A DNA stretch of 35,093 nucleotides from a virus. Below are positions 17,215 to 23,456 of this stretch, piece after piece. The position numbers and the translations under genes were made by a program. The notes under the pieces were generated by a model. That model saw nothing but the letters and a program-made list of their open reading frames with translations. It did no database searches and had not been told where the DNA came from. The stretch is from IMG/VR virus record IMGVR_UViG_3300024229_000018, positions 1-35,093 of that record; one strand, written 5' to 3'. How positions within the stretch are numbered: position 1 is the stretch's first letter; every line of letters begins with the position of its first letter.

Positions 17215-17822
17215 CTCGCGTACTCCTTCAATAATTGATTTCCAGCTCTCTTTGCTACTCCTGGAGATCTTCGCCCGCCTTGATCCTGTTCTTTAGATAA
17301 CCAGGCATTGACAAACTTCTTGATCCCAGTTTTTGTTTTACGTTTCGTAGGATTGCCATCGATCCATCCCACCATATTGCGCAGCTCTTGCTCCACATTA
17401 ACAGCTGGGTAAAGATCTCTATACTTTACGAGATCATCTTCAAAGATTGGAAAGAGGGATTTATCATTGAGCTGCAACCTAATAAAGACATTAGCATTAT
17501 CATTTTCATTAACATTATCATTAACATTTACATTAGGTTCGTTCTTGGTTTCCTTTTGGTTATTTTTAGGTTTCTCTTCGCTTTCTTCTTGCTTTGGCCT
17601 TCCACCTTTATTTCCGTTCTGCCATTTCTTATAGTTGGCTTCGAGCTGCGGTTGGATCAGCTTAAACATTGCAGCTGCCATCGGTCCCATATCAGCATTC
17701 TTATGATCCAAGCCAAACTCAAAGATCGCCCTGTAAAGCTCGAGCTCCTGGTGATCATCCAAAGCTTTAGCAGCTTCATAAAAAGATCTATAGAAAACGA
17801 TCGAATCTCTTTTCGTTTTCAT
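17211..17822 (-). CDS. Replication initiator-like protein with DUF6291 N-terminus (203 aa)
   Basis: Residues 5-75 (SIVFYRSFYEAAKAL to NGNKGGRPK) match the DUF6291 type of phage replication protein. A linker of repeated Asn-Val/Asn-Asp dipeptides follows near 95-112, then a C-terminal part with YPAVNVEQELRNMVGWI and KTGIKKFVNAWLSKEQD, typical of phage replisome organisers. It probably binds the origin and works with the P-like protein. The linker is encoded by eight tandem CATTNN hexamers, which may be part of the origin, as in lambda O. The ATG is one base past the end of the cro-like gene. Confidence 0.7.
   Translation of the reverse strand: MKTKRDSIVFYRSFYEAAKALDDHQELELYRAIFEFGLDHKNADMGPMAAAMFKLIQPQLEANYKKWQNGNKGGRPKQEESEEKPKNNQKETKNEPNVNVNDNVNENDNANVFIRLQLNDKSLFPIFEDDLVKYRDLYPAVNVEQELRNMVGWIDGNPTKRKTKTGIKKFVNAWLSKEQDQGGRRSPGVAKRAGNQLLKEYAR
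17489..17536. repeat. Eight tandem CATTNN hexamers inside the initiator gene (origin candidate)
   Basis: The plus strand reads eight consecutive hexamers beginning CATT: CATTAG, CATTAT, CATTTT, CATTAA, CATTAT, CATTAA, CATTTA, CATTAG. The tract is very AT-rich and encodes the Asn-rich linker of the initiator. Lambdoid phages carry iterons and an AT-rich unwinding region inside the O gene, so this is a plausible origin. A plain low-complexity linker is the alternative. Confidence 0.5.
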
Positions 17823-18058
17823 TAAGCTTCCTCCGGTGGATATATATCTGGCCTGGTGTGATGACGCGCAACTTCTCCGCCAGTAGCTTTCTCCAGGTTA
17901 ATCACATGAATGTCAGCCACTCTCCTCTGTTTATGCGCCCACAATTTCACAAGTGGAGTAGAAACCCCAAGCTCCTGTGCTATACTTCCCCAGATCTCAT
18001 TAAGGGACCTGTAATTGCCGAGTGCTTTTTCTTTTCTTCCGTACTCAATTAATGTCAT
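17822..18058 (-). CDS. Cro/YdaS-like regulator (78 aa)
   Basis: A small helix-turn-helix protein. The ATG at 18058 is preceded by GGGAG; the 20-codon longer frame starting at TTG 18118 would run through the operator and is less likely. The core IAQELGVSTPLVKLWAHKQRRV forms the recognition region, followed by HVINLEKATGGEVARHHTRPDI, the classic C-terminal signature of YdaS/Cro-type phage regulators. It is divergent from the CI-like gene and heads the leftward replication and packaging operon. It probably represses the repressor promoter during lytic growth. Confidence 0.8.
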   Translation of the reverse strand: MTLIEYGRKEKALGNYRSLNEIWGSIAQELGVSTPLVKLWAHKQRRVADIHVINLEKATGGEVARHHTRPDIYPPEEA

Positions 18059-18089
18059 TTTTTCATAATCTCCCAATAAATTGTGACAG

Positions 18090-18118
18090 ATTGTATCATA
18101 TTGCTGATTAAGATACAA
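18090..18118 (-). promoter_or_regulatory. Leftward promoter (PL) for the cro/replication operon
   Basis: On the minus strand TTGTAT (18113-18118) and TACAAT (18090-18095) are spaced by 17 bases, with the -10 matching five of six. The start would lie near 18083, about 25 bases before the cro ATG. Both boxes are inside the two arms of the inverted repeat 18091-18118, so a bound repressor would cover the promoter. Confidence 0.55.
18091..18118. promoter_or_regulatory. Operator candidate O1 (inverted repeat)
   Basis: A perfect seven-base inverted repeat, TTGTATC (18091-18097) and GATACAA (18112-18118), with 14 bases between. It covers the -35 and -10 of the leftward promoter. It is a probable binding site for the CI-like repressor and/or the Cro-like protein. 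Confidence 0.6.
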
Positions 18119-18131
18119 ATATTATTCTAAA

Positions 18132-18161
18132 AATGATACATTTCTGGTAGAATATATCATT
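18132..18161. promoter_or_regulatory. Operator candidate O2 and repressor promoter
   Basis: A second perfect seven-base inverted repeat, AATGATA (18132-18138) and TATCATT (18155-18161), with 16 bases between. A rightward promoter TTCTAA (18125-18130), 17-base spacer, TAGAAT (18148-18153) is overlaid on it and would serve the CI-like gene. The repeat includes TGATACAT, which recurs upstream of the recombination genes at 21060. Confidence 0.5.
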
Positions 18162-18194
18162 GGAGCGCTACAAAATTAAATCGGAGAAAACCTT

Positions 18195-18593
18195 ATGGGA
18201 ACATGGATTTCGAGAGCAAAAAGAGTTATGACTGAGAAGAATTTAACTCAAACTGATATTGCACCTTCTATGGGAAAAAATACTCGCGGAGCGATTGGTC
18301 ATTATTTCACTGGACGATCAAAACCAACATTGGATCAACTAGAAGGATTAGCTAAATTCCTTGGTGTATCACTGAGCTGGCTGGTTTCTGATCATGGAGA
18401 AAATACAGCAGTTGATGACGACACTTTGGAAGAATGTTTAAAGCTTGTTGAAGAAGCTGAAGAAGAAGCTGGGATTGAATTATCACCAAAGCAAGCTGCA
18501 AAAATGACAACCTATTTATATCGAGCTGCAAAAGATGGACAAGAGATCAACAACAAACGCGCAGCTGAATTAATAACATTAGTAACATCTTAA
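18195..18593 (+). CDS. CI-like repressor, XRE HTH without peptidase domain (132 aa)
   Basis: Residues 4-62 form an XRE-type helix-turn-helix: RAKRVMTEKNLTQTDIA, then the recognition region GAIGHYFTGRSKPTLDQLEGLAKFLGVSLSWLV. The remaining 65 residues are acidic and helical. There is no S24/LexA-like Ser-Lys peptidase, so it cannot be inactivated by RecA-stimulated self-cleavage. The ATG follows GGAG at eight bases. It is divergent from the cro-like gene and is the only recognisable maintenance repressor here, so I infer lysogeny control. Confidence 0.85.
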   Translation: MGTWISRAKRVMTEKNLTQTDIAPSMGKNTRGAIGHYFTGRSKPTLDQLEGLAKFLGVSLSWLVSDHGENTAVDDDTLEECLKLVEEAEEEAGIELSPKQAAKMTTYLYRAAKDGQEINNKRAAELITLVTS

Positions 18594-18688
18594 CAGATAC
18601 TTATTGTATTATGTTCTAGTATGAACTATAAAGTGGTTGAGTTACTTTCCCTGTACCACTCTAATAACAAAAAAAGGAAGTTAAGGTT

Positions 18689-18708
18689 GTGCAGCAATGC
18701 ACTTTTTT
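18689..18708 (+). terminator. Intrinsic terminator after the repressor
   Basis: A five-pair stem, GTGCA with TGCAC, closes a GCAA (GNRA) tetraloop and is followed directly by six T. It lies about 95 bases after the repressor stop and probably ends the repressor transcript. Confidence 0.65.
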
Positions 18709-18761
18709 AGCTGGCTGATTGAATCCTACATTACAGCCTAAAAAACAATACAGGAGTAAGA

Positions 18762-18986
18762 ATGTTTAATCGTTACATACTTGATTCTGATACTTTTCAA
18801 AATCTTAACAAGCGTCGCGATCTACGACGTAAACTTGCAAAACAAATGATCTTAGATACAAACTATTTAAAAGTTGAAAGATTCTTTTTACGCTTTTTCT
18901 TTTTTTGTATTTTAATTTATACAATTTCACATTACATAGTGTATGGTGATTTGTTCTTTGTACATCACTACGCTATCCATGGATAA
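18762..18986 (+). CDS. Small membrane protein (74 aa)
   Basis: A good ribosome binding site (AGGAG six bases before ATG) precedes a basic N-terminal part (KRRDLRRKLAKQ) and one strongly hydrophobic, Phe-rich segment (FFLRFFFFCILIYTISHYIV, about residues 41-60), followed by a short tail. The basic side suggests N-in orientation. It lies between two terminators next to the repressor, a usual place for lysogenic-conversion or superinfection-exclusion genes, but no function can be read from the sequence. Confidence 0.6.
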   Translation: MFNRYILDSDTFQNLNKRRDLRRKLAKQMILDTNYLKVERFFLRFFFFCILIYTISHYIVYGDLFFVHHYAIHG

Positions 18987-19022
18987 CCTCTTTATCCATT
19001 AATTTAAAATTATTTTTCCCCT

Positions 19023-19044
19023 TGTAGGCCTTACCGGGCCTACA
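19023..19044 (+). terminator. Terminator isolating the early rightward promoter
   Basis: An eight-pair perfect stem, TGTAGGCC with GGCCTACA and loop TTACCG, is followed by a T-rich stretch (TTTCTTATCTTTTCTT). It lies 39 bases upstream of the early promoter and would insulate it from the repressor region. Confidence 0.65.
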
Positions 19045-19082
19045 TTTCTTATCTTTTCTTAGATACTTTGTGTAATTAATTG

Positions 19083-19111
19083 TTGACAAGGATACAATAT
19101 GTAACTATACT
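19083..19111 (+). promoter_or_regulatory. Early rightward promoter (sigma70 type)
   Basis: TTGACA (19083-19088) is a perfect -35, and TATACT (19106-19111) a near-consensus -10, with an ideal 17-base spacer. The spacer contains GATACAAT (19091-19098), the same core as in the operator at the switch, so repression by the CI-like protein is likely. It drives the early operon from 19142 through recombination genes. Confidence 0.8.
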
Positions 19112-19141
19112 AGGCGGTGATTTAATAAGAAAGGGAGAAAA

Positions 19142-19408
19142 ATGAGAAAAGTTCCGAATGTTAAATTGTTCAATAAAGTTGTGGATCGAGCTGTCAATGA
19201 GCTTGAGTTCTACAATGATCCAGTATCTTACCGATGTGATCTTCTGACTGCCCATGCTGATGTTGGCCTGGACTTTGAGAAGCTCCTGGATTTTCCAATT
19301 CATGATTTCTTTCATGATGTGGTTGGCCTGGGATTAAACATTGATCGATACAAATGCAAAGTTGAGAATAACTTTGTTCCACGTTGTGCTTTACCGGAGG
19401 AGGTGTAA
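19142..19408 (+). CDS. Hypothetical early protein (88 aa)
   Basis: This is the first gene of the early rightward operon, about 25 bases after the expected transcription start, with AAGGGAG as ribosome binding site. The product is a soluble, mixed-charge protein with FPIHDFFHDVVGLGL near its centre. I do not recognise a family. Its stop shares one base with the next start (TAATG). First genes in such operons often encode host take-over or anti-repressor factors, but nothing in the sequence proves this. Confidence 0.65.
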   Translation: MRKVPNVKLFNKVVDRAVNELEFYNDPVSYRCDLLTAHADVGLDFEKLLDFPIHDFFHDVVGLGLNIDRYKCKVENNFVPRCALPEEV

Positions 19409-19968
19409 TGAGTACAAGATCTAATGTGTTAATCAAGATGGGCGATACAAAGATTTATCTTTATCGTCACTCTGATGGCTACCCAGGCGCTAATGGCGCT
19501 GATCTAGCTGAGAAATTAATAAAGCATAAAAATAAAGGCAAAGCTTTTATTAATGATCTGCTGGCTGAACGATATGAAGCTACTGAGTATCGTCCAGAGC
19601 GACCGGTATGGGAATTGACTAATGGTTTGCATGGTGACATTGAATGGCTTTATGTTTTTGAAATGGCTGATGGTGATTTCTATGACATACCAGTTTTGGT
19701 TAAAGTGATTGAGCGAGCTCATGCTGATCCAGATTTAGATAAGCCATGGCCAATGATCAAGGATGAAGATATTGAAAAAGCTAAAGAGATTGGTCTGGAT
19801 GGTTTGATCGAAATGGTTAATTTGGATCGAGCTGAGATGAATAAATTTACTGCGGATCATGTTTTGAAAGCTTTGAGATCTGGAGAAAACCTTGGATATG
19901 CAAATGATTCTGTGTTCTACGATCTGATCAAGGTTCCAGAGGAAGAAAAACTTGAGGAGGTAGCTTGA
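19408..19968 (+). CDS. Conserved hypothetical early protein (186 aa)
   Basis: The start ATG 19408 overlaps the preceding stop and follows GGAGGAG; a TTG eight codons earlier is unlikely. The N-terminus, MSTRSNVLIKMGDTKIYLYR followed by HSDGYPGANGADLAEKL, is a recognisable pattern of short phage and plasmid proteins with an Arg-Ser-Asn start and a His-x-Asp-Gly-Tyr-Pro motif. A later segment LHGDIEWLYVFEMADGDFYDIPV resembles the same group. The C-terminal 100 residues are acidic and helical. The function is unknown; a role in early take-over is inference from its place. Confidence 0.7.
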   Translation: MSTRSNVLIKMGDTKIYLYRHSDGYPGANGADLAEKLIKHKNKGKAFINDLLAERYEATEYRPERPVWELTNGLHGDIEWLYVFEMADGDFYDIPVLVKVIERAHADPDLDKPWPMIKDEDIEKAKEIGLDGLIEMVNLDRAEMNKFTADHVLKALRSGENLGYANDSVFYDLIKVPEEEKLEEVA

Positions 19969-19978
19969 GTAGGAAGAA

Positions 19979-20000
19979 GCTCCTGGCATTTGCCAGGGGC
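19979..20000 (+). other. Strong RNA hairpin between early genes
   Basis: Nine base pairs (one G-U) with an ATTT tetraloop form just after the 186-residue gene. It is not directly followed by a T run, so it is a weak terminator at best. It may act as an RNase-protecting or processing element in the early mRNA. Confidence 0.45.
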
Positions 20001-20029
20001 ATTATTTTGTCAACTAGGAGAAAAAAATA

Positions 20030-20377
20030 ATGGGATTACTTGTAAGTGTTTATAAAAATGGACGAGATTCTACTGCTGGTGGAGATTCGTCTAAAGCTGT
20101 AGAAATATGCGTCATAAATGTTCCAGGGCCATTTGAGCCAGATGATCACACTCCAGCGTTTGCGTTAGTGCCTAACGCTTTAAATAGTGTTGTTTTAAAA
20201 CCAGTACATGAACCAGACAATATGATGGGGCCATGTTTTGGTGGGAACTATGCTGCAACTTCTGATAGTCGATTTGACGAAGCAATTGAAGAAATGCTGG
20301 GACATAGGTTTTATGGAGCGATACCAATTCACGATCGGTTTGATAGTTGGGAAGCTTATGATTATTTATCACGTTAA
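20030..20377 (+). CDS. Conserved hypothetical early protein (115 aa)
   Basis: An AGGAG site nine bases before ATG gives a clear start. The sequence LLVSVYKNGRDSTAGGDSSKAVEICVINVPGPFEPDD, then MMGPCFGGNYAATSDSRF and PIHDRFDSWE, is a conserved pattern seen in small proteins of phages and other mobile elements. No catalytic residues are obvious and the function is not known to me. It sits in the early operon between the 186-residue gene and several tiny genes. Confidence 0.75.
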   Translation: MGLLVSVYKNGRDSTAGGDSSKAVEICVINVPGPFEPDDHTPAFALVPNALNSVVLKPVHEPDNMMGPCFGGNYAATSDSRFDEAIEEMLGHRFYGAIPIHDRFDSWEAYDYLSR

Positions 20378-20386
20378 GGAGGTGAA

Positions 20387-20617
20387 ATGATAAAAGGTTT
20401 TGAAAATTGGGAGGAGCTTGGAAAATGCTCAAAGATTCCAAATGATTATTATGACAGTGTGTATGGATCAACTGATCACGATAAAAATGTTTATAAGAAA
20501 AAGTTTAATAGCTTTGATGATCTGGAAGAGTTTTGGTTTTGTAATTTATTTAATCGAAACTTTAAATCTAAAGTTATTGGCAAGAGTCTTTTGTATTGGA
20601 AAAAGGAGGAGGTGTGA
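20387..20617 (+). CDS. Small hypothetical early protein (76 aa)
   Basis: The gene has a near-perfect ribosome binding site (AAGGAGGTG before ATG 20387). The product is rich in aromatic and charged residues (YYDSVYGSTDHDKNVYKKKF, then FDDLEEFWFCNLFNRNF) and has no recognised domain. A competing frame at 20400 lacks such a site. Its last codon overlaps the next GTG start. Confidence 0.65.
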   Translation: MIKGFENWEELGKCSKIPNDYYDSVYGSTDHDKNVYKKKFNSFDDLEEFWFCNLFNRNFKSKVIGKSLLYWKKEEV

Positions 20618-20844
20618 GTAAAGAAAAATACAGCGTGTTACGTTTCAAAGTTTCACAAATTAATATCTTAATACATAACCTAATGGCTCATATACGAATA
20701 ATCGCTGATGATCGTAACATCGAGCCAAAGTTAGCTGAAGATCTGGGCAAATGTATCGAAGCTCTTGATCGTACAAAAAGTGCTAACTCAGAATTTAATC
20801 ATTTAATAGAAAAATTACCGGAGGTGATCAATGGATCTAATTGA
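20614..20844 (+). CDS. Small helical early protein (76 aa)
   Basis: The start is GTG 20614, forming a GTGA overlap with the upstream stop and preceded by GGAGGAGG. The upstream TTG in frame is less likely. The product is amphipathic and helical throughout, without membrane segment or known motif. It overlaps the next gene by 14 bases. Confidence 0.6.
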   Translation: MSKEKYSVLRFKVSQINILIHNLMAHIRIIADDRNIEPKLAEDLGKCIEALDRTKSANSEFNHLIEKLPEVINGSN

Positions 20845-21052
20845 AGAAAAAGATGAGTATTCAGACTTTAAAGATGAGTGCGCCCACTTTCCAAAGTCTA
20901 TTTGGAATGCAGTTCGAGATCTTGTTACTGGAGGAATGCCAAGATCTTTAGCAGTAGAACAGGGAGAAGCCTGGCTTAAAGAACGGAACCTTGTGGTCCA
21001 GGATGCAAAGTCACATGCAGCTCTTTTTGACGTCCTTAGTGGATACAAATAA
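20831..21052 (+). CDS. Small hypothetical early protein (73 aa)
   Basis: A GGAGGTG site precedes ATG. The product is acidic at its start, with IWNAVRDLVTGGMPRSLAVEQGEAWLKE in the middle, which may form a short helical bundle. No family is recognised. It ends 39 bases before the exonuclease gene. Confidence 0.6.
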   Translation: MDLIEEKDEYSDFKDECAHFPKSIWNAVRDLVTGGMPRSLAVEQGEAWLKERNLVVQDAKSHAALFDVLSGYK

Positions 21053-21053
21053 T

Positions 21054-21082
21054 ATCATCTGATACATAAAATAGCATATAAT
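21054..21082 (+). promoter_or_regulatory. Putative promoter of the recombination genes
   Basis: A perfect TATAAT -10 (21077-21082) lies ten bases before the exonuclease ATG; the -35 region (21054-21059, ATCATC) is poor. GATACAA (21042-21048) and TGATACAT (21060-21067) flank or fill it, so it might be regulated by the switch proteins. Transcription would start near 21089, making the message nearly leaderless. Confidence 0.45.
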
Positions 21083-21091
21083 ACTACTACT

Positions 21092-22006
21092 ATGAATAAA
21101 AATACTAACACAAAAGATATGACTCACGACGAATGGCTTGCTGCTAGGAAGCGTGGTATAGGCGGATCGGACGCTGGTGCGATCCTTGGATTAAGTAAAT
21201 GGAAATCTCCTCTTGATGTTTACCTGGATAAGATTGGTAGCGCAGAAGATACACCAGATAGCGAACGTATGTATTGGGGCCGAACCTTGGAGGATATAGT
21301 CGCAGCTGAGTATGAGAAAAGATCTGGCAATAAAGTCCGACGTAATAACAGGATCATTGCTCACAAAGATTATGACTTCATACTTGCTAACCTGGACAGG
21401 GAGATCGTTGGAAAGAATGGGATCCTGGAGTGCAAGACTTCTGGATATTCTCCAGATTGGGGTGATCTTGGATCAACTGATATTCCAGAATATTATCTTG
21501 CCCAGGTTTATCACTACATGGCTGTGACTGATGCTGAGTTTGCTGATGTTGCAGTTCTGATCAACGGAAATGATTTTAGGATCTATCACATACCTAGGGA
21601 CCAGGAAATTATAGATCACCTGGTCGAGAAAGAAGTTGAGTTCTGGAATGACAATGTCCTGGCTAAAGTGCAGCCGGATCCGATCAACAACACTGACATT
21701 AAAAACAAATGGCCACATGACAATGGCGCAACATTAATTTCTAAAAAGCTTGCAGCTAAATGTTCCAAGCTCAGTGGAGTTAATTTAAAGATACGAGATC
21801 TCACTAAGATCAAAAGTGATTTGCAAGTTGAGATCCAAAAAGAGATGGCTGATCATTCATCACTAGCTGATGAGTCCGGCCAACTTCTCGCGACTTGGAA
21901 AGAGAGCTCCACTCGTCGCGTTGACACCAAGCGACTCAAAGAGGATGGGATGTATGACAAATACGCTACTGAATCTTCGAGTCGCACCTTTCGTTTAAAG
22001 ATATAG
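21092..22006 (+). CDS. YqaJ-type viral exonuclease (304 aa)
   Basis: A phage recombination exonuclease that resects double-stranded DNA ends. RKRGIGGSDAGAILGLSKW (residues 20-38) is the family signature. The nuclease core has YWGRTLEDIVAAEYE (61-75), LDRE (Asp 102), GILECKT (Glu 113, Lys 115) and YLAQVYHYMAV (Gln 138). It forms a pair with the Bet-like annealing protein directly downstream. No Shine-Dalgarno is visible, and the ATG lies only ten bases after a TATAAT box, so translation may be leaderless; a start at 21119 is the alternative. Confidence 0.9.
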   Translation: MNKNTNTKDMTHDEWLAARKRGIGGSDAGAILGLSKWKSPLDVYLDKIGSAEDTPDSERMYWGRTLEDIVAAEYEKRSGNKVRRNNRIIAHKDYDFILANLDREIVGKNGILECKTSGYSPDWGDLGSTDIPEYYLAQVYHYMAVTDAEFADVAVLINGNDFRIYHIPRDQEIIDHLVEKEVEFWNDNVLAKVQPDPINNTDIKNKWPHDNGATLISKKLAAKCSKLSGVNLKIRDLTKIKSDLQVEIQKEMADHSSLADESGQLLATWKESSTRRVDTKRLKEDGMYDKYATESSSRTFRLKI

Positions 22007-22014
22007 GAGAAGAT

Positions 22015-22644
22015 ATGGGGAATAAAAGCTTAACAAAAGTAATGGCAGCTAAGTTCGATATGGAACCTGGCCCATTTATTAATGCACTGAAAGAAACTGC
22101 TGTCCCAGGCAATATTAGCGATGGACAATTTGCAGCGTTCTTAATGGTTGCTAAGGAATATAACCTTAATCCAATTACCAGGGAGATCTTTGCGTTTCCT
22201 TCCCAAAGTGGTATTCGACCGATCGTTTCAATCGATGGCTGGATGAAGTTGATTAATAACCATCGAGATTACAACGGAATGAAGAGCACTGACAATTTAG
22301 ATAAAGAAGGAAATTTAATATCTATTACTGTTGAGATGTTTCGTAAAGATCGTGATCATCCTGTAGTGGTTACTGAGTACATGAGTGAATGTCGACGTAA
22401 CACTCCAACTTGGAAGCAATGGCCAGCCAGGATGCTTCGACATAAAGCAATGATCCAGGCTGCAAGATACGCATTTTCTTTTAGCGGTATTGAAGAAGAG
22501 GATGAGTTTAAAAGATCTGAGATTCCTGTGGAAGCAGTAGTTGTAGATTCAGAAGTAAAAGGTGCTGAAGCAATGAAGCAGAAGTTAATTAATAAAGGAG
22601 AAGCTAATGACGCTGAAACAAGAAGTGCTGCAAAAGTTGATTGA
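22015..22644 (+). CDS. bet: Bet/RecT-family single-strand annealing protein (209 aa)
   Basis: This protein anneals the single strands produced by the exonuclease. The diagnostic block EYNLNPITREIFAFPSQSGI then IVSIDGWMKLINNHRDYNG (residues 48-88) and TWKQWPARMLRHKAMIQAARYAFSFSGI near 131-158 are typical of lambda Bet-type proteins. The start follows AGGAG at six bases and is eight bases after the exonuclease stop. The C-terminal tail overlaps the next gene by 38 bases. At 209 residues it is shorter than lambda Bet (261) but contains the core. Confidence 0.92.
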   Translation: MGNKSLTKVMAAKFDMEPGPFINALKETAVPGNISDGQFAAFLMVAKEYNLNPITREIFAFPSQSGIRPIVSIDGWMKLINNHRDYNGMKSTDNLDKEGNLISITVEMFRKDRDHPVVVTEYMSECRRNTPTWKQWPARMLRHKAMIQAARYAFSFSGIEEEDEFKRSEIPVEAVVVDSEVKGAEAMKQKLINKGEANDAETRSAAKVD

Positions 22645-22816
22645 TGCCTGGCCAGATGGAATTACTAACCATGATTTTCCAGCTGGCACATCATTAACAC
22701 AACGTATTGCAGATCTTAAATTTAAAGATGGCAAGAACATCGAAACAGTGAGGGTTCCTCACATAACTAAGCATGGCAAGAAAGGCAGCCATGCACTTTA
22801 TAAACTTATTGCATAG
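22607..22816 (+). CDS. Small hypothetical protein, possibly winged-helix (69 aa)
   Basis: The gene starts inside the bet 3' end after a good AAAGGAG site. The product has a helix-rich start (LKQEVLQKLIDAWPDGI), a segment TSLTQRIADLKFKDGKNIETVRV that could be a recognition helix plus wing, and a basic end (HGKKGSHALYKLIA). This layout suits a small DNA-binding protein in the recombination module, but the call is only structural guesswork. Confidence 0.65.
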   Translation: MTLKQEVLQKLIDAWPDGITNHDFPAGTSLTQRIADLKFKDGKNIETVRVPHITKHGKKGSHALYKLIA

Positions 22817-22825
22817 GAGAATAAG

Positions 22826-23107
22826 ATGGCAGAAAAAATGTACAACTTAAAAGTAAAGAATGGCACTTACATGAAAGATGGTGAGGAGAAAACAAACTAC
22901 ATTTCATGTGGAGTTGTTCTTAAAGGCGATTATGGTCCATACATCATAATGGATAAAACATTCAATCCAGCTGGTGTCGAAACAGATCCTGGCAAAACTG
23001 GAATATCTATTTCAATGTTTAAGGATGAGCCAAGGCAAGCAGCACCTCAACAAGCTGCGCGACAAACACCACCATCAAATGTTAATTTTCCAGATGAACC
23101 ATTTTAA
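22826..23107 (+). CDS. SSB-like protein with acidic C-terminal tip (93 aa)
   Basis: Residues 1-65 are beta-rich with alternating basic and aromatic residues. Then comes a Gln/Ala/Pro-rich linker (QAAPQQAARQTPPS), and the last residues are FPDEPF. Bacterial SSB ends in an acidic tip with a final Pro-Phe used to recruit repair partners, so this looks like a miniature phage version. The place after exonuclease and annealase supports binding of single-stranded DNA. The start has AGGAG seven bases before ATG. The stop overlaps the next small gene by 14 bases. Confidence 0.6.
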   Translation: MAEKMYNLKVKNGTYMKDGEEKTNYISCGVVLKGDYGPYIIMDKTFNPAGVETDPGKTGISISMFKDEPRQAAPQQAARQTPPSNVNFPDEPF

Positions 23108-23258
23108 GCCTGTCTTAATTGGCATTTACTTTATAACCATCCTGGGGATCGCTGGTGCTATGGATTACCAGGATGAACTTTACGAACATAACTTTTACAT
23201 CGAAGCTGTATGCTCCGGTGAAGTTTATGATCACAAACAATTAAACCCGGAGTGTTAA
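23094..23258 (+). CDS. Small membrane or exported protein (54 aa)
   Basis: ATG 23094 lies inside the end of the SSB-like gene; a longer frame from 22974 runs in the shadow of that gene. Residues 5-22 (KPVLIGIYFITILGIAGA) are a hydrophobic segment, followed by an acidic tail with Cys (DYQDELYEHNFYIEAVCSGE). Similar short phage proteins with an N-terminal anchor and Asp/Tyr/Cys-rich tail exist. The role is unknown. Confidence 0.55.
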   Translation: MNHFKPVLIGIYFITILGIAGAMDYQDELYEHNFYIEAVCSGEVYDHKQLNPEC

Positions 23259-23450
23259 ATGGAAGAATACACACATAAGTTTTTAAGAGTAAAACAGGTG
23301 GCACAATTACTAGAGTTATCTGTTCCTTCTGTGTACAGATTACAAAAAAGTGGTAAGATACCACCATCAAGAACAGTTGCTGGAAGTCAGCGTTGGATTT
23401 ATAGTGAAATGATAGAGTATTTAGATGAGTGTGTAGCCAATCCAAATTAG
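23259..23450 (+). CDS. xis: AlpA/MerR-type excisionase (63 aa)
   Basis: A single winged helix-turn-helix: FLRVKQVAQLLELSVPSVYR (residues 8-27) then LQKSGKIPPSRTVAGSQRW and an end helix. This is the HTH_17/AlpA layout used by excisionases. It starts directly after the previous stop (TAAATG), with GGAG as binding site, and ends seven bases before the first arm-type repeat of attP. It would bend DNA to direct integrase towards excision. A plain transcription regulator is the alternative. Confidence 0.75.
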   Translation: MEEYTHKFLRVKQVAQLLELSVPSVYRLQKSGKIPPSRTVAGSQRWIYSEMIEYLDECVANPN

Positions 23451-23456
23451 ATCAAT

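Noticed and set aside
17822-18118. Longer 98-residue form of the cro-like protein starting at TTG 18118
   Set aside because: This start would place the -35 and operator inside the gene; ATG 18058 has a GGGAG site and gives the usual family length.
20400-20621. Alternative frame over 20387-20617
   Set aside because: It lacks a ribosome binding site, whereas 20387 has GGAGGTG and couples to the next gene through GTGA.
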